In this document: one piece after another, positions 1-6,029 of the stretch
Layout: each line of letters begins with the position of its first letter
How positions within the stretch are numbered: the first letter of the stretch is position 1
DNA from: a bacterium
GTDB lineage: Bacteria; Latescibacterota; UBA2968; GCA-2709665
Reading direction: 5' to 3'
Length of the DNA: 10,905 nt
Assembly (NCBI GenBank): GCA_027619145.1
Contig: JAQCGA010000077.1
Span: 1-10,905, forward strand
Program-made: the position numbers and the translations under genes
The notes under the pieces: model-generated
The model's database searches: none
Told to the model about the DNA's origin: nothing
The model's input: the letters and a program-made list of their open reading frames with translations, nothing else

Positions 1-1103
1 ACTTCGTGGCGCTGGGTGAAGCTGGATGAAGAGATCACCGTACCGGCTGTTTCATCCGTAAAAATAGTGGAGGTTGTGTCGTATCGTACCTGGCTGGTGG
101 CTGGTTCGTTGGTTTCCCAGACGATAACCGCTTCCTTATTGCTACGCCGGGTAAGAATCGGTGGCCGCACAATAATGGGTGCGGTTGCATCTTCCACGGA
201 TCGGGTTGCAAAGTCAAATGTGGGAGAGAAACCAATGTTCCCCGACGCATCAATGGAACGGACCTTGAAATAGAACGTGGTGTCGGACAGAATATTGGTC
301 AACGCGATTTTGTGCTGTGTGACCGCTTCCTGTACAACCGCTGAATCAATGGTGCTGGCACGCGAGGTTCGCGGCCCGAGTGCGTCCACATCTGTTTTTG
401 CGTTACCAAAGAAAACCGCACTGTTGCTGGCTTCATTGGTATTCCAGCCAACCACCCCGCCGTTGAAATTGCGTCCAATCAACGATGGCCGGCCCAGGAT
501 GCGCGGGGGTTCGGTGTCTGCGGAAGACCGGGTAGTAAAGCTGAGCGCATTGGGGGTTTCAAACGCGTTTCCAACCACATCGGTTACACGGACCTTGAAG
601 AAGATCTGGGTTCCGGTGGTCAATCCCGTGAGCGGGATCTGGTGGTTCAACTTCGTCAATGCCTGGGATTGGGTACTGGTGAGTGCATCTGCTGCTGTCC
701 CGTAAAGGACATCCACATTGGCGGCTTCGTCCGTATCCAGTACAATTTCCGCACTGTTAACGGTGATTCCAACCGGTGCAGGGCCTCTTACAATACGCGG
801 CGGCAATGCATCAACCTTGCTCCGGGTAATGAAAAAATTGGGTTTGGACGGGAAGGCCTCAGATGAGCGATTCTGGCTATCTGTATTGATGACCTGGTAA
901 TAGTAGCGTGTATCCAGCGCCAGGTTTTCAATGAGTACTCTGTGGACCGTAACGAGTTCATCTTTACCGGCCTGCTGATTCAGGTTTGCAGGGTTGGTGC
1001 CGTAAATAACCAGATTGCTACTGGGCTTGTTTGTGGCCCACCGGATCAGTGCCCGGGTACCGGTTATTGTAACCGGTACGGGAGGTTCGGTAACCAGGGG
1101 CGC
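1..1103 (-). repeat. Array of four FN3-like protein repeats inside the secreted protein
   Basis: The encoded protein repeats a unit of about 95-105 residues at roughly residues 503-596, 601-694, 699-803 and 808 to the window edge. Each unit follows the same plan: P-P-x-I-hydrophobic start, a strand ending in W-x-T-N-E (WATNKP, WNTNEA, WETNEP; LDTDEA in unit 2), a V.YGT-type strand, an H-x-I/V-x-L strand, and Y/F-Y/F-x-K-V-x-x-D-x-x-GN near the end. Three units close with F-x-TRS before the next one starts. The pattern matches FN3 or the N-terminal domain of purple acid phosphatases. The units are diverged at the DNA level, so this is an old duplication. Confidence 0.7.
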
Positions 1104-2609
1104 GTCCGTGACAACCGAACGAAGAGTAAGGGTGGTATTGGGTGTAACTGTTATGGGATTACCGGTGGCCGGGGTGAACACAATTTTGGTAATGGTAATA
1201 TTACCACCCCGGAATTTACTCCCGGTAAGAAAAGCGAAGCGGCCCAGGCGGACGTTGCTGCCTTTTATACCGGTCGGTGTAGATGCACGGCCGATAACGG
1301 TCCGGCCGTCGATTTCGATGGTGGGGGCCGTTACTCCTCCGGTGGGTTTGATATTGACTACTGTGCTGGTTGTGATGGTCTCATTGCCGGGGAGGAACGA
1401 GATACTGGGCAGACTGATGCTGAGCCCGTTAAAGCTGGAAGAAAGCGTGATGAGGAGGGTGCCCAGCAATTGCGGTTGAGTCTCTGTAAGGTCTTTGGCG
1501 CTCAGAACCCCGAGATTGACGGTGATCACATCGCCTGACAACTTGGTTGAGCCAGGCAAGTTTACGTTAAAGATCGCGGACTCTTTAGACGCCACAGACT
1601 GGATGGCTGCCGGGTTGTCTACCTTAAACTTGGCCTCGAATCCCGAGGCACTGGAAGCGCCGGTACCGTAAATTTCTACGGCTACCCGGGAGGGGTTTGT
1701 TGCGGTGCCCGCGGTTGTGGTAACTTCCAGGTTGGAGGTGGAATACACTCCGTCTCCCTGTCCGCCGGGCGTGGCAATTTGAATATCGACGCCACCCTGC
1801 GCGCTGGCGGATGCGGTGGCGGTGGGAAAGACACTACCGCTACCGGCCGGGGTAACCGTAAAGGGTGCCCGGGCGAAGAACTGGGTATTCTTGACGTCGA
1901 TGGCGGGAGTATCTACCACGGCGTGTACTTCATAAGAGATGAGGCTTTTCAGCCCGCTCCCGAAAAGTTGGGACACGACCCGATCGCCCGGGTTGTACCG
2001 TCCGGACAACTGGTTTGAATTGCCCTCTGCTGGATCCAGATCGACTTCCAACGACCGGGGCAAGGAGGCAACATTGATTACGGTTAGCTTTGTATTGGGC
2101 GTGAGCGTGACCGCAGCTTTGGTGAGATAACTCATCTCCACGCTGGATAACGTGAGGTTGAGCGTGGTGAAGGTCTCGGCCAGCGTGATCCGAACGACGC
2201 CAACCAATTTCAGATCTGAACCTGTCTCCGTAGCTGCTGTAAGACCGCCCTCTTCAAAGGTAAGTTGCGACCCTTTAAGCTTGACGAATGTAGGTGGGAA
2301 GCTGAACCCCAGTTTTCGCTCGCCGTCTACGCTTGCAATGGCATTGGGGTTGTCAAGGTCGAAGATCGCGTTGATCCCAATAGAACCATCGAATCCCGTT
2401 GCAAAAAGCTCGATTGTGACGGTTTGTCCGGGATCGGCTTCCACGCTGATGTTGCTGGAGAGGACGCCGTTTCCGGTTGCCTGGATATCGGCGCTGGCCT
2501 GTTGCGCGTGGGCCGCAGGCGTTAGGCCGAATGAAAACAGGAAAAGAGCGGCAAAAAAGAACCCTATATTTCTGCACCTGAATAAATGTAAACGAGTAGG
2601 GGAATTCAT
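1..2609 (-). CDS. Secreted cohesin-like / FN3-like multidomain protein (C-terminus beyond window)
   Basis: One uninterrupted minus-strand frame runs from ATG at 2609 to the left edge (869 codons), so the stop lies outside the window. GGAGG (plus-strand 2617-2621) sits 7 bases before the ATG. Residues 1-36 form a signal peptide: basic start, hydrophobic core GFFFAALFLFSFGL, AHA|QQ cleavage site. Residues about 38-180 resemble a cohesin fold (SVEADPGQTVTIELFATGFDG, then a FDLDNP strand). Residues about 270-421 look like a second, diverged copy (VAVEIYGTGASSASGFEAKFKVDNP). From about 503 onward come FN3-like or purple-acid-phosphatase-N-like repeats with W-x-TNE and YYFKVRS.D..GN signatures. The protein is probably exported and acts in adhesion, surface display or carbohydrate binding. 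No catalytic domain is visible in this part. Cohesins usually bind dockerins, but none is seen here. The domain assignment rests on motif pattern and is moderately sure; the reading frame is very sure. Confidence 0.9.
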   Translation of the reverse strand, partial: MNSPTRLHLFRCRNIGFFFAALFLFSFGLTPAAHAQQASADIQATGNGVLSSNISVEADPGQTVTIELFATGFDGSIGINAIFDLDNPNAIASVDGERKLGFSFPPTFVKLKGSQLTFEEGGLTAATETGSDLKLVGVVRITLAETFTTLNLTLSSVEMSYLTKAAVTLTPNTKLTVINVASLPRSLEVDLDPAEGNSNQLSGRYNPGDRVVSQLFGSGLKSLISYEVHAVVDTPAIDVKNTQFFARAPFTVTPAGSGSVFPTATASASAQGGVDIQIATPGGQGDGVYSTSNLEVTTTAGTATNPSRVAVEIYGTGASSASGFEAKFKVDNPAAIQSVASKESAIFNVNLPGSTKLSGDVITVNLGVLSAKDLTETQPQLLGTLLITLSSSFNGLSISLPSISFLPGNETITTSTVVNIKPTGGVTAPTIEIDGRTVIGRASTPTGIKGSNVRLGRFAFLTGSKFRGGNITITKIVFTPATGNPITVTPNTTLTLRSVVTDAPLVTEPPVPVTITGTRALIRWATNKPSSNLVIYGTNPANLNQQAGKDELVTVHRVLIENLALDTRYYYQVINTDSQNRSSEAFPSKPNFFITRSKVDALPPRIVRGPAPVGITVNSAEIVLDTDEAANVDVLYGTAADALTSTQSQALTKLNHQIPLTGLTTGTQIFFKVRVTDVVGNAFETPNALSFTTRSSADTEPPRILGRPSLIGRNFNGGVVGWNTNEASNSAVFFGNAKTDVDALGPRTSRASTIDSAVVQEAVTQHKIALTNILSDTTFYFKVRSIDASGNIGFSPTFDFATRSVEDATAPIIVRPPILTRRSNKEAVIVWETNEPATSQVRYDTTSTIFTDETAGTVISSSSFTQRHE

Positions 2610-2897
2610 CCGTTATCCTCCATCTTCGATGAGAGTGGTTACAACGTTGATCCAACAGCTCTATGACGAGTGTCGAAAATTCTTATGGGAATATGAAACT
2701 GGACGGCAAAGGAATATACCTCACCGTCTCGTTGTTACCGTATACCGTTCAGGCTTGATGCTTGTTCATTGCCTCAAGTAGTAGGTTCTAAAAAATATAA
2801 AAATAAACTTAAAAATAACACACACGTATGTAATACCCCCCACAGTATACAGCGGTGTGGGCAGTTTGTATGTGGCGTCAGTCACAAAATTAGTAGG
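2610..2897. other. Intergenic region, AT-rich, upstream of the secreted-protein gene
   Basis: This 288-base gap lies between two minus-strand genes. It contains the ribosome binding site of the secreted-protein gene (2617-2621), an AT-rich tract at about 2788-2819, and a short hairpin at 2839-2861. The promoter of the secreted-protein gene should lie here. The best sigma70-like match I see on the minus strand, TTGCCG with an 18-base spacer and TAAGAA, is too weak to call. I see no small gene in the gap. Confidence 0.6.
2839..2861 (-). terminator. Weak hairpin after the GT9-like gene, possible terminator
   Basis: CCCACA and TGTGGG form a 6-bp stem with an 11-base loop, 37 bases past the stop of the GT9-like gene. 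On the minus strand the U-rich stretch does not follow directly; it comes about 20 bases later. This is therefore a poor intrinsic terminator, but it is the only candidate between the two transcription units. Confidence 0.25.
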
Positions 2898-4007
2898 TTA
2901 TCCTGATGCGACCACCTCCTTTTGAGAAACAGTTTCAGAAAGTCGTTTGCGAACCGCGCTTTTGATTTGCCGGGTGTTCCAGCCCTGGAGGGTTTCTCGT
3001 TCCATGATTTCAATTTTTCCACGGTCTTCCGGAATCCATCTGGGCACTTCTTCGGCAGAAAAAATACCGGTAACAGGCAAGCCCATGGCCACGGCGAGGT
3101 GAAACAGGTCTGTGTTGCAGGCGATCAACTGGTGGCAGGCTTCCAGAAGGGCTACAATTTTGGGCAGATCGTCTGTTTGAAACAGAAGCGCTTTCTGGCC
3201 CAGGGCTTCTTTGAGCCGGTTGGCTGCCTTGCGTTCGGTATAATTAAAAAAGATCAGCAGACGCATATCGGGCAGGGACGCGGCTTCTTCTGCAATGGTC
3301 TGGATCTGCTTGAAAGGAGGCCCTTTATCTGTACTGCTGATGTCCAGTGCGGCAAAAGTCTCGGTGGGTTTGCGTGCTACCAGATAGCGCTCCCGGAGTC
3401 GTTTTGCTGCTTCTCGGGATACGGACCAGGAAACCTGTTCTTCTACCTGGGGGATACTCAGGGTGCGCAAAATGAGCGCGAGGCGTTCCAGTTCGTAGCA
3501 GGTTTTGGCGTGGGGAACAATACGCACATTGAAGAAAGGGAAATCGTCTCGATGAAATCCCACGCGCAGGCTGGCACCGCTTTTGTAACACAAAGATGCG
3601 GAACAAAAATTGTCTTCACTGCTAAAACAAAATGCAATGTCGAACTTTCGGTCTCGAAGTTGGCGCACAACGTCTCGCAGTTTACTGCTCAAAGGAAAAA
3701 GAAACTCCTCGTAAGAGATGACCTCGTCTACGAAAGGAATTTCCCGGGCAATATACGCTTTAGACGATGGAACCAAAAGGCTAATTTTGGCGCTGGGGTA
3801 ACGGTTTCGGATGGCCCAGAACTGAGAGGCACCCAAAAACAGGCCTCCCGACCGTCCGTCCGGGACAACCAGCAGGTTCTGAGGCGATTTTAAGGCTTCT
3901 GCAACTGAAAACGCCAATCCGACATCTTCTGTTTCCGGACCTTTGGAAAGGCGGAACGCAATGGGATTGACCAGCCGCTGTCGGAACCAGCCTCGGACCA
4001 GAGACAT
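2898..4007 (-). CDS. GT9 (heptosyltransferase-like) family protein with altered active-site residues
   Basis: The 369-residue product has the two-Rossmann-domain layout of GT9 glycosyltransferases, which transfer ADP-heptose or related sugars in lipopolysaccharide assembly. The N-terminal strand-loop-helix reads LLVVPDGRSGGLFLG, then AIRNRYPSAKISLLVPS (residues 44-81). The C-terminal donor site reads ACNTDLFHLAVAMGLPVTGIF (296-316), where GT9 enzymes normally have D-S-G-P-x-H-L-A. The first Rossmann loop normally carries a catalytic Asp in a G-D pair; here the matching position appears to be G-G. The protein may be inactive, or use another donor. The frame opens further up at ATG 4085, but that would overlap the upstream ATPase gene by 68 bases. 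The ATG at 4007 (or GTG at 4010), just after the ATPase stop and behind AAGGAG, is preferred. It is cytoplasmic or peripheral, with no signal peptide. It is surely co-transcribed with the ATPase gene. Confidence 0.8.
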   Translation of the reverse strand: MSLVRGWFRQRLVNPIAFRLSKGPETEDVGLAFSVAEALKSPQNLLVVPDGRSGGLFLGASQFWAIRNRYPSAKISLLVPSSKAYIAREIPFVDEVISYEEFLFPLSSKLRDVVRQLRDRKFDIAFCFSSEDNFCSASLCYKSGASLRVGFHRDDFPFFNVRIVPHAKTCYELERLALILRTLSIPQVEEQVSWSVSREAAKRLRERYLVARKPTETFAALDISSTDKGPPFKQIQTIAEEAASLPDMRLLIFFNYTERKAANRLKEALGQKALLFQTDDLPKIVALLEACHQLIACNTDLFHLAVAMGLPVTGIFSAEEVPRWIPEDRGKIEIMERETLQGWNTRQIKSAVRKRLSETVSQKEVVASG

Positions 4008-4017
4008 CACAACGGCG

Positions 4018-5043
4018 TTACTCCTTCCAGAGCCTGGATTCGATCCGTACTCCTTTGGACATTTTCTTATACGACTTCTTATCATACCGAAGTTGCCGGT
4101 CTTGAACGCCCATGTTGAATAGAATATTGTATATGCTCAACGACACCTTGGAGGTAGGTTGTTCCAGCAAAAAGGGTCTCATATTTTCGCAGGCGTCCAC
4201 CACACGCTCGTCATTTTCAATGTGGCCCAGGTAATCCACGTCTACGCTGAGGTATTCTTTGACGAGGAAGCTGAAGCGCTCTGCATCGTCTAGTTGACTT
4301 TTTTTCCGAACCTTATTCATTATAAGCTTGGGGCGGAACAGCTTGATCAAGGTTTGGGCTTCTTCGCCGTATTCTGGCGCGTGTTCTCCGATCATGTTGA
4401 CCAGATCTCGGATTTTCAGCGCCCGGTGCCCATTGTTTCCAAAATTGAGAATGAGTTCTTTTAAAATGGTATTCTGGCCAAAGGTAAGCAAGAGGCGGCG
4501 GTACACTGCGTTTTTCAGAAAGGCGTACGCGTCGATTTTGGCCTGTGGTTCGGGGTTGCATACCACGATGCCTTCGTTGGAAATAATAAAAAAATCCAGG
4601 GTATTATACGCTGTTCCAGCGCCCAGGTCTACCAAAATAAAATCTGCATCCAGACGGCTGATGTGGCGTTTGATCTTTTCTTTGCGCTGGTAGGGAAGGT
4701 TGGCCAGGCCAATGAGTTCGCTACCGCCACAAATGATGCTCAAGTTGGCGCTGCGGGTGGGCAAAAGCACGTCATTGAGCGAAGCGACCCTGCCGCTGAG
4801 AAAGTCATTCAGATTGCGTCTGGGAACGGGCATCCCAAGCGAGAGGTGGAGGTCTGCCCCGCCGAGGTCTCCGTCTATGAGAATGACCTTGTACCCCAGG
4901 ATGGCCAGGCCTACACCCAGGTTGGAGGTAATGACCGTTTTTCCGGTCCCTCCTTTGCCGCCGGCCACGGCCCAGATCTTCTTGTCCAGGTCCAGGCTGT
5001 CCAGGAGAATTTCTGGTGAATCTTTTGCGCGTTTTCCAAACAT
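4018..5043 (-). CDS. MinD/ParA-family P-loop ATPase
   Basis: The 341-residue product is a deviant-Walker ATPase of the MinD/ParA/FlhG (SIMIBI) class. These dimerise on ATP and place or count structures such as division sites, flagella, chromosomes or surface machines. Visible motifs: deviant Walker A GGKGGTGKT at 28-36 with signature Lys30 and Lys35; switch I/Walker A' LIDGDLGGADLH at 55-66; Walker B FILVDLGAGT at 135-144. ICGGSEL (104-110) is also typical of MinD-like proteins. The roughly 20 residues before the P-loop are charged and lack the FlhG N-terminal activation motif. The C-terminus is basic (KKSYKKMSKG) with no clear amphipathic MinD membrane helix. The partner is unknown. The gene has its own promoter (5107-5135), and its stop lies 10 bases before the GT9-like gene. 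The class is sure, the specific role is not. Confidence 0.93.
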   Translation of the reverse strand: MFGKRAKDSPEILLDSLDLDKKIWAVAGGKGGTGKTVITSNLGVGLAILGYKVILIDGDLGGADLHLSLGMPVPRRNLNDFLSGRVASLNDVLLPTRSANLSIICGGSELIGLANLPYQRKEKIKRHISRLDADFILVDLGAGTAYNTLDFFIISNEGIVVCNPEPQAKIDAYAFLKNAVYRRLLLTFGQNTILKELILNFGNNGHRALKIRDLVNMIGEHAPEYGEEAQTLIKLFRPKLIMNKVRKKSQLDDAERFSFLVKEYLSVDVDYLGHIENDERVVDACENMRPFLLEQPTSKVSLSIYNILFNMGVQDRQLRYDKKSYKKMSKGVRIESRLWKE

Positions 5044-5051
5044 CTGGTTAT

Positions 5052-5066
5052 TACCTCGATGAGGTA
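5052..5066 (-). promoter_or_regulatory. Small hairpin covering the ATPase ribosome binding site
   Basis: TACCTC and GAGGTA form a 6-bp stem with a three-base loop. On the minus strand the GAGG that serves as Shine-Dalgarno, 10 bases before the ATG at 5043, is the 3' arm of this stem. If it folds, ribosome access would be reduced. Such a short stem can arise by chance. Confidence 0.35.
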
Positions 5067-5106
5067 TTTTTCAATCTGTGTCATGCAAGAGGGTGCGCAG
5101 TAAGCA

Positions 5107-5135
5107 ATGTTACTTTATTTTCAAGGGGTTGTCAA
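5107..5135 (-). promoter_or_regulatory. Sigma70-type promoter of the ATPase/GT9-like operon
   Basis: On the minus strand a consensus -35 TTGACA (5130-5135) is followed by a 17-base spacer and -10 TAACAT (5107-5112). Transcription would start near 5100, giving a leader of about 57 bases before the ATG at 5043. Confidence 0.7.
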
Positions 5136-5163
5136 CAGGAATTTCTTGGGAAGAAAGCCTGTT
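5134..5163. promoter_or_regulatory. 30-bp palindrome between divergent promoters, candidate operator
   Basis: The left arm AACAGG-aa-TTTCTT and the right arm AAGAAA-g-CCTGTT are inverted copies around a GGG centre. All 12 paired positions match, interrupted only by a two-base versus one-base insert. The element overlaps the last two bases of the minus-strand -35 and lies 29 bp upstream of the plus-strand -35. This fits a dimeric repressor or activator site controlling one or both promoters. No regulator gene is present in the window. As RNA it could also fold, but no U-tract follows on either strand, so it is not an intrinsic terminator. Confidence 0.5.
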
Positions 5164-5192
5164 TGGGAAGGGCGACGGCAGAAAATTTCCAC

Positions 5193-5221
5193 TTGCTAAT
5201 TTCCTTTATGTGCCTTATACT
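5193..5221 (+). promoter_or_regulatory. Sigma70-type promoter of the coiled-coil gene
   Basis: -35 TTGCTA (5193-5198), a 17-base spacer, then -10 TATACT (5216-5221). The start would be near 5228, giving a leader of about 83 bases before the ATG at 5311. It faces away from the ATPase promoter. Confidence 0.65.
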
Positions 5222-5310
5222 TATAGTTCTGGGACTATCAAAACACTGTAGATAAATGTCCACTCAGAAGGATATCTCCCCCACAGTTTTTCCTCCTGAG
5301 GAGAGAATGT

Positions 5311-5844
5311 ATGAACGGAACCAACGGCAGGAGAGGCAATCTGTACGACCAGGTACTGGAACATGCCCGGCGAGAGATTGATGAAGCATCCTCGAAGATT
5401 GAAGAATTGCGCCGTACCCTGCGTTTGCTGGAAGCACGCGTGGAGGCGGCCAAATCTGTGTACGAGGCAGTGGCTGCACGCCTGAACCTGGAAGATGAAC
5501 TGGAAGAAGAATCCGAATTCCAGTCCGTTCCCTACCCTGAACCGCCTCCTCCGGTCCAGGCACTCGAACCTCCGGAACAGGCACCCGAACCTCCGGAACA
5601 AGAAGAAGAAGAAGTGCCGGCCAAAGTTTCCAGCAACGGAAGCCAGAATGGGTTCAGTATGGACCTGATTCGGCGCCACCTGGAAAAACAGGCGTCAGAA
5701 ACCGAAGAAGAGGAAAAAACACCCGAACCGGTTTCTACTCAGGATGACGACGGTAAGTCTGCATTTCCCGAGCTTTCGGATGCAGAGATGCGGTTGATCA
5801 AAGAGCACATGCGTAGCCGAGCACAAGCAGGGAATAAAGAATAA
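5311..5844 (+). CDS. Acidic coiled-coil protein with Pro/Glu-rich linker, function unknown
   Basis: I do not recognise a family for this 177-residue protein. Residues about 12-62 have the heptad pattern of a coiled coil (YDQVLEHARREIDEASSKIEE, then RTLRLLEARVEAAKSVYEAV in succession). Residues about 63-103 are a disordered acidic, proline-rich linker with a tandem EPPEQ motif. A short predicted helix follows (MDLIRRHLEKQ, 117-127), then another acidic stretch, and a last helix (SDAEMRLIKEHMRSRAQ, 156-172). There is no signal peptide or membrane segment, so it should be cytoplasmic. GAGGAG at 5298-5303 lies 7 bases before the ATG. It is transcribed divergently from the MinD/ParA-type ATPase and shares its control region. 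Coiled-coil partners of such ATPases are common, so a partner role is possible but is inference. A strong terminator follows. Confidence 0.85.
   Translation: MNGTNGRRGNLYDQVLEHARREIDEASSKIEELRRTLRLLEARVEAAKSVYEAVAARLNLEDELEEESEFQSVPYPEPPPPVQALEPPEQAPEPPEQEEEEVPAKVSSNGSQNGFSMDLIRRHLEKQASETEEEEKTPEPVSTQDDDGKSAFPELSDAEMRLIKEHMRSRAQAGNKE
5565..5600 (+). repeat. 21-bp-period tandem repeat coding EPPEQ-AP
   Basis: The 15-mer CGAACCTCCGGAACA occurs identically at 5565-5579 and 5586-5600. The period of 21 bases equals seven codons, so copy changes keep the frame. It encodes the EPPEQAPEPPEQ part of the coiled-coil protein's linker and looks like a recent duplication. Confidence 0.85.
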
Positions 5845-5894
5845 AATCGGGCCCTCCCGACTTGAACCGGGATGTATGGTCTGGCATTTCAAGG

Positions 5895-5934
5895 AACAGG
5901 GAATGGCGTTTTCTTAGCGGATTCCCTGTTTTTT
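5895..5934 (+). terminator. Rho-independent terminator
   Basis: A perfect 10-bp inverted repeat, AACAGGGAAT (5895-5904) and ATTCCCTGTT (5921-5930), surrounds a 16-base loop and is followed at once by TTTT (six T in a row counting the stem end), then GTATTT. It lies 50 bases after the stop of the coiled-coil gene and isolates it from the next gene. Confidence 0.85.
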
Positions 5935-5959
5935 GTATTTGTAGGAATCGTTAGCAACT

Positions 5960-5978
5960 TCAGGGGTCAGGGGTCAGG
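5960..5978 (+). repeat. 7-bp tandem repeat TCAGGGG
   Basis: TCAGGGG stands twice in tandem (5960-5973), followed by the partial copy TCAGG (5974-5978). It lies between the terminator and the promoter of the next gene. The tract may be a slippage site; no function is visible. Confidence 0.7.
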
Positions 5979-5994
5979 ATTCAAAGGGCGGGAC

Positions 5995-6021
5995 TTGCAA
6001 TTGTCGGTACAACATTATAAT
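5995..6021 (+). promoter_or_regulatory. Probable promoter of the ATP-grasp-like gene
   Basis: A perfect -10 TATAAT (6016-6021) is preceded by TTGCAA (5995-6000) with a short 15-base spacer. The start would be near 6028, only a few bases before the ATG at 6030. The gene is then either nearly leaderless or starts at the second ATG (6063). Confidence 0.5.
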
Positions 6022-6029
6022 GAGGCAAT

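Noticed and set aside
277..2781. Several open frames on the plus strand (for example 277-705, 942-1538, 2152-2781)
   Set aside because: They lie opposite the long minus-strand gene, which has a signal peptide, recognisable domains and a ribosome binding site. Their products are low-complexity or without family likeness.
2922..3893. 323-codon open frame on the plus strand
   Set aside because: It is the antisense shadow of the GT9-like gene and has no recognisable motif or ribosome binding site.
4008..4085. Longer start (ATG 4085) for the GT9-like gene
   Set aside because: It would overlap the ATPase gene by 68 bases. The extra residues (MIRSRIRKCPKEYGSNPG) have no family likeness, and a start right after the ATPase stop is available.
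5221..5679. 152-codon open frame on the minus strand
   Set aside because: It is the antisense of the coiled-coil gene and its leader, with a Phe-rich product mirroring the Glu codons of the real gene.
5845..5880. A tRNA gene on the minus strand, suggested by GGTTCAAGTC
   Set aside because: The T-stem does not pair in the canonical register, and no anticodon arm, D-arm or matching 5' acceptor strand is present upstream.
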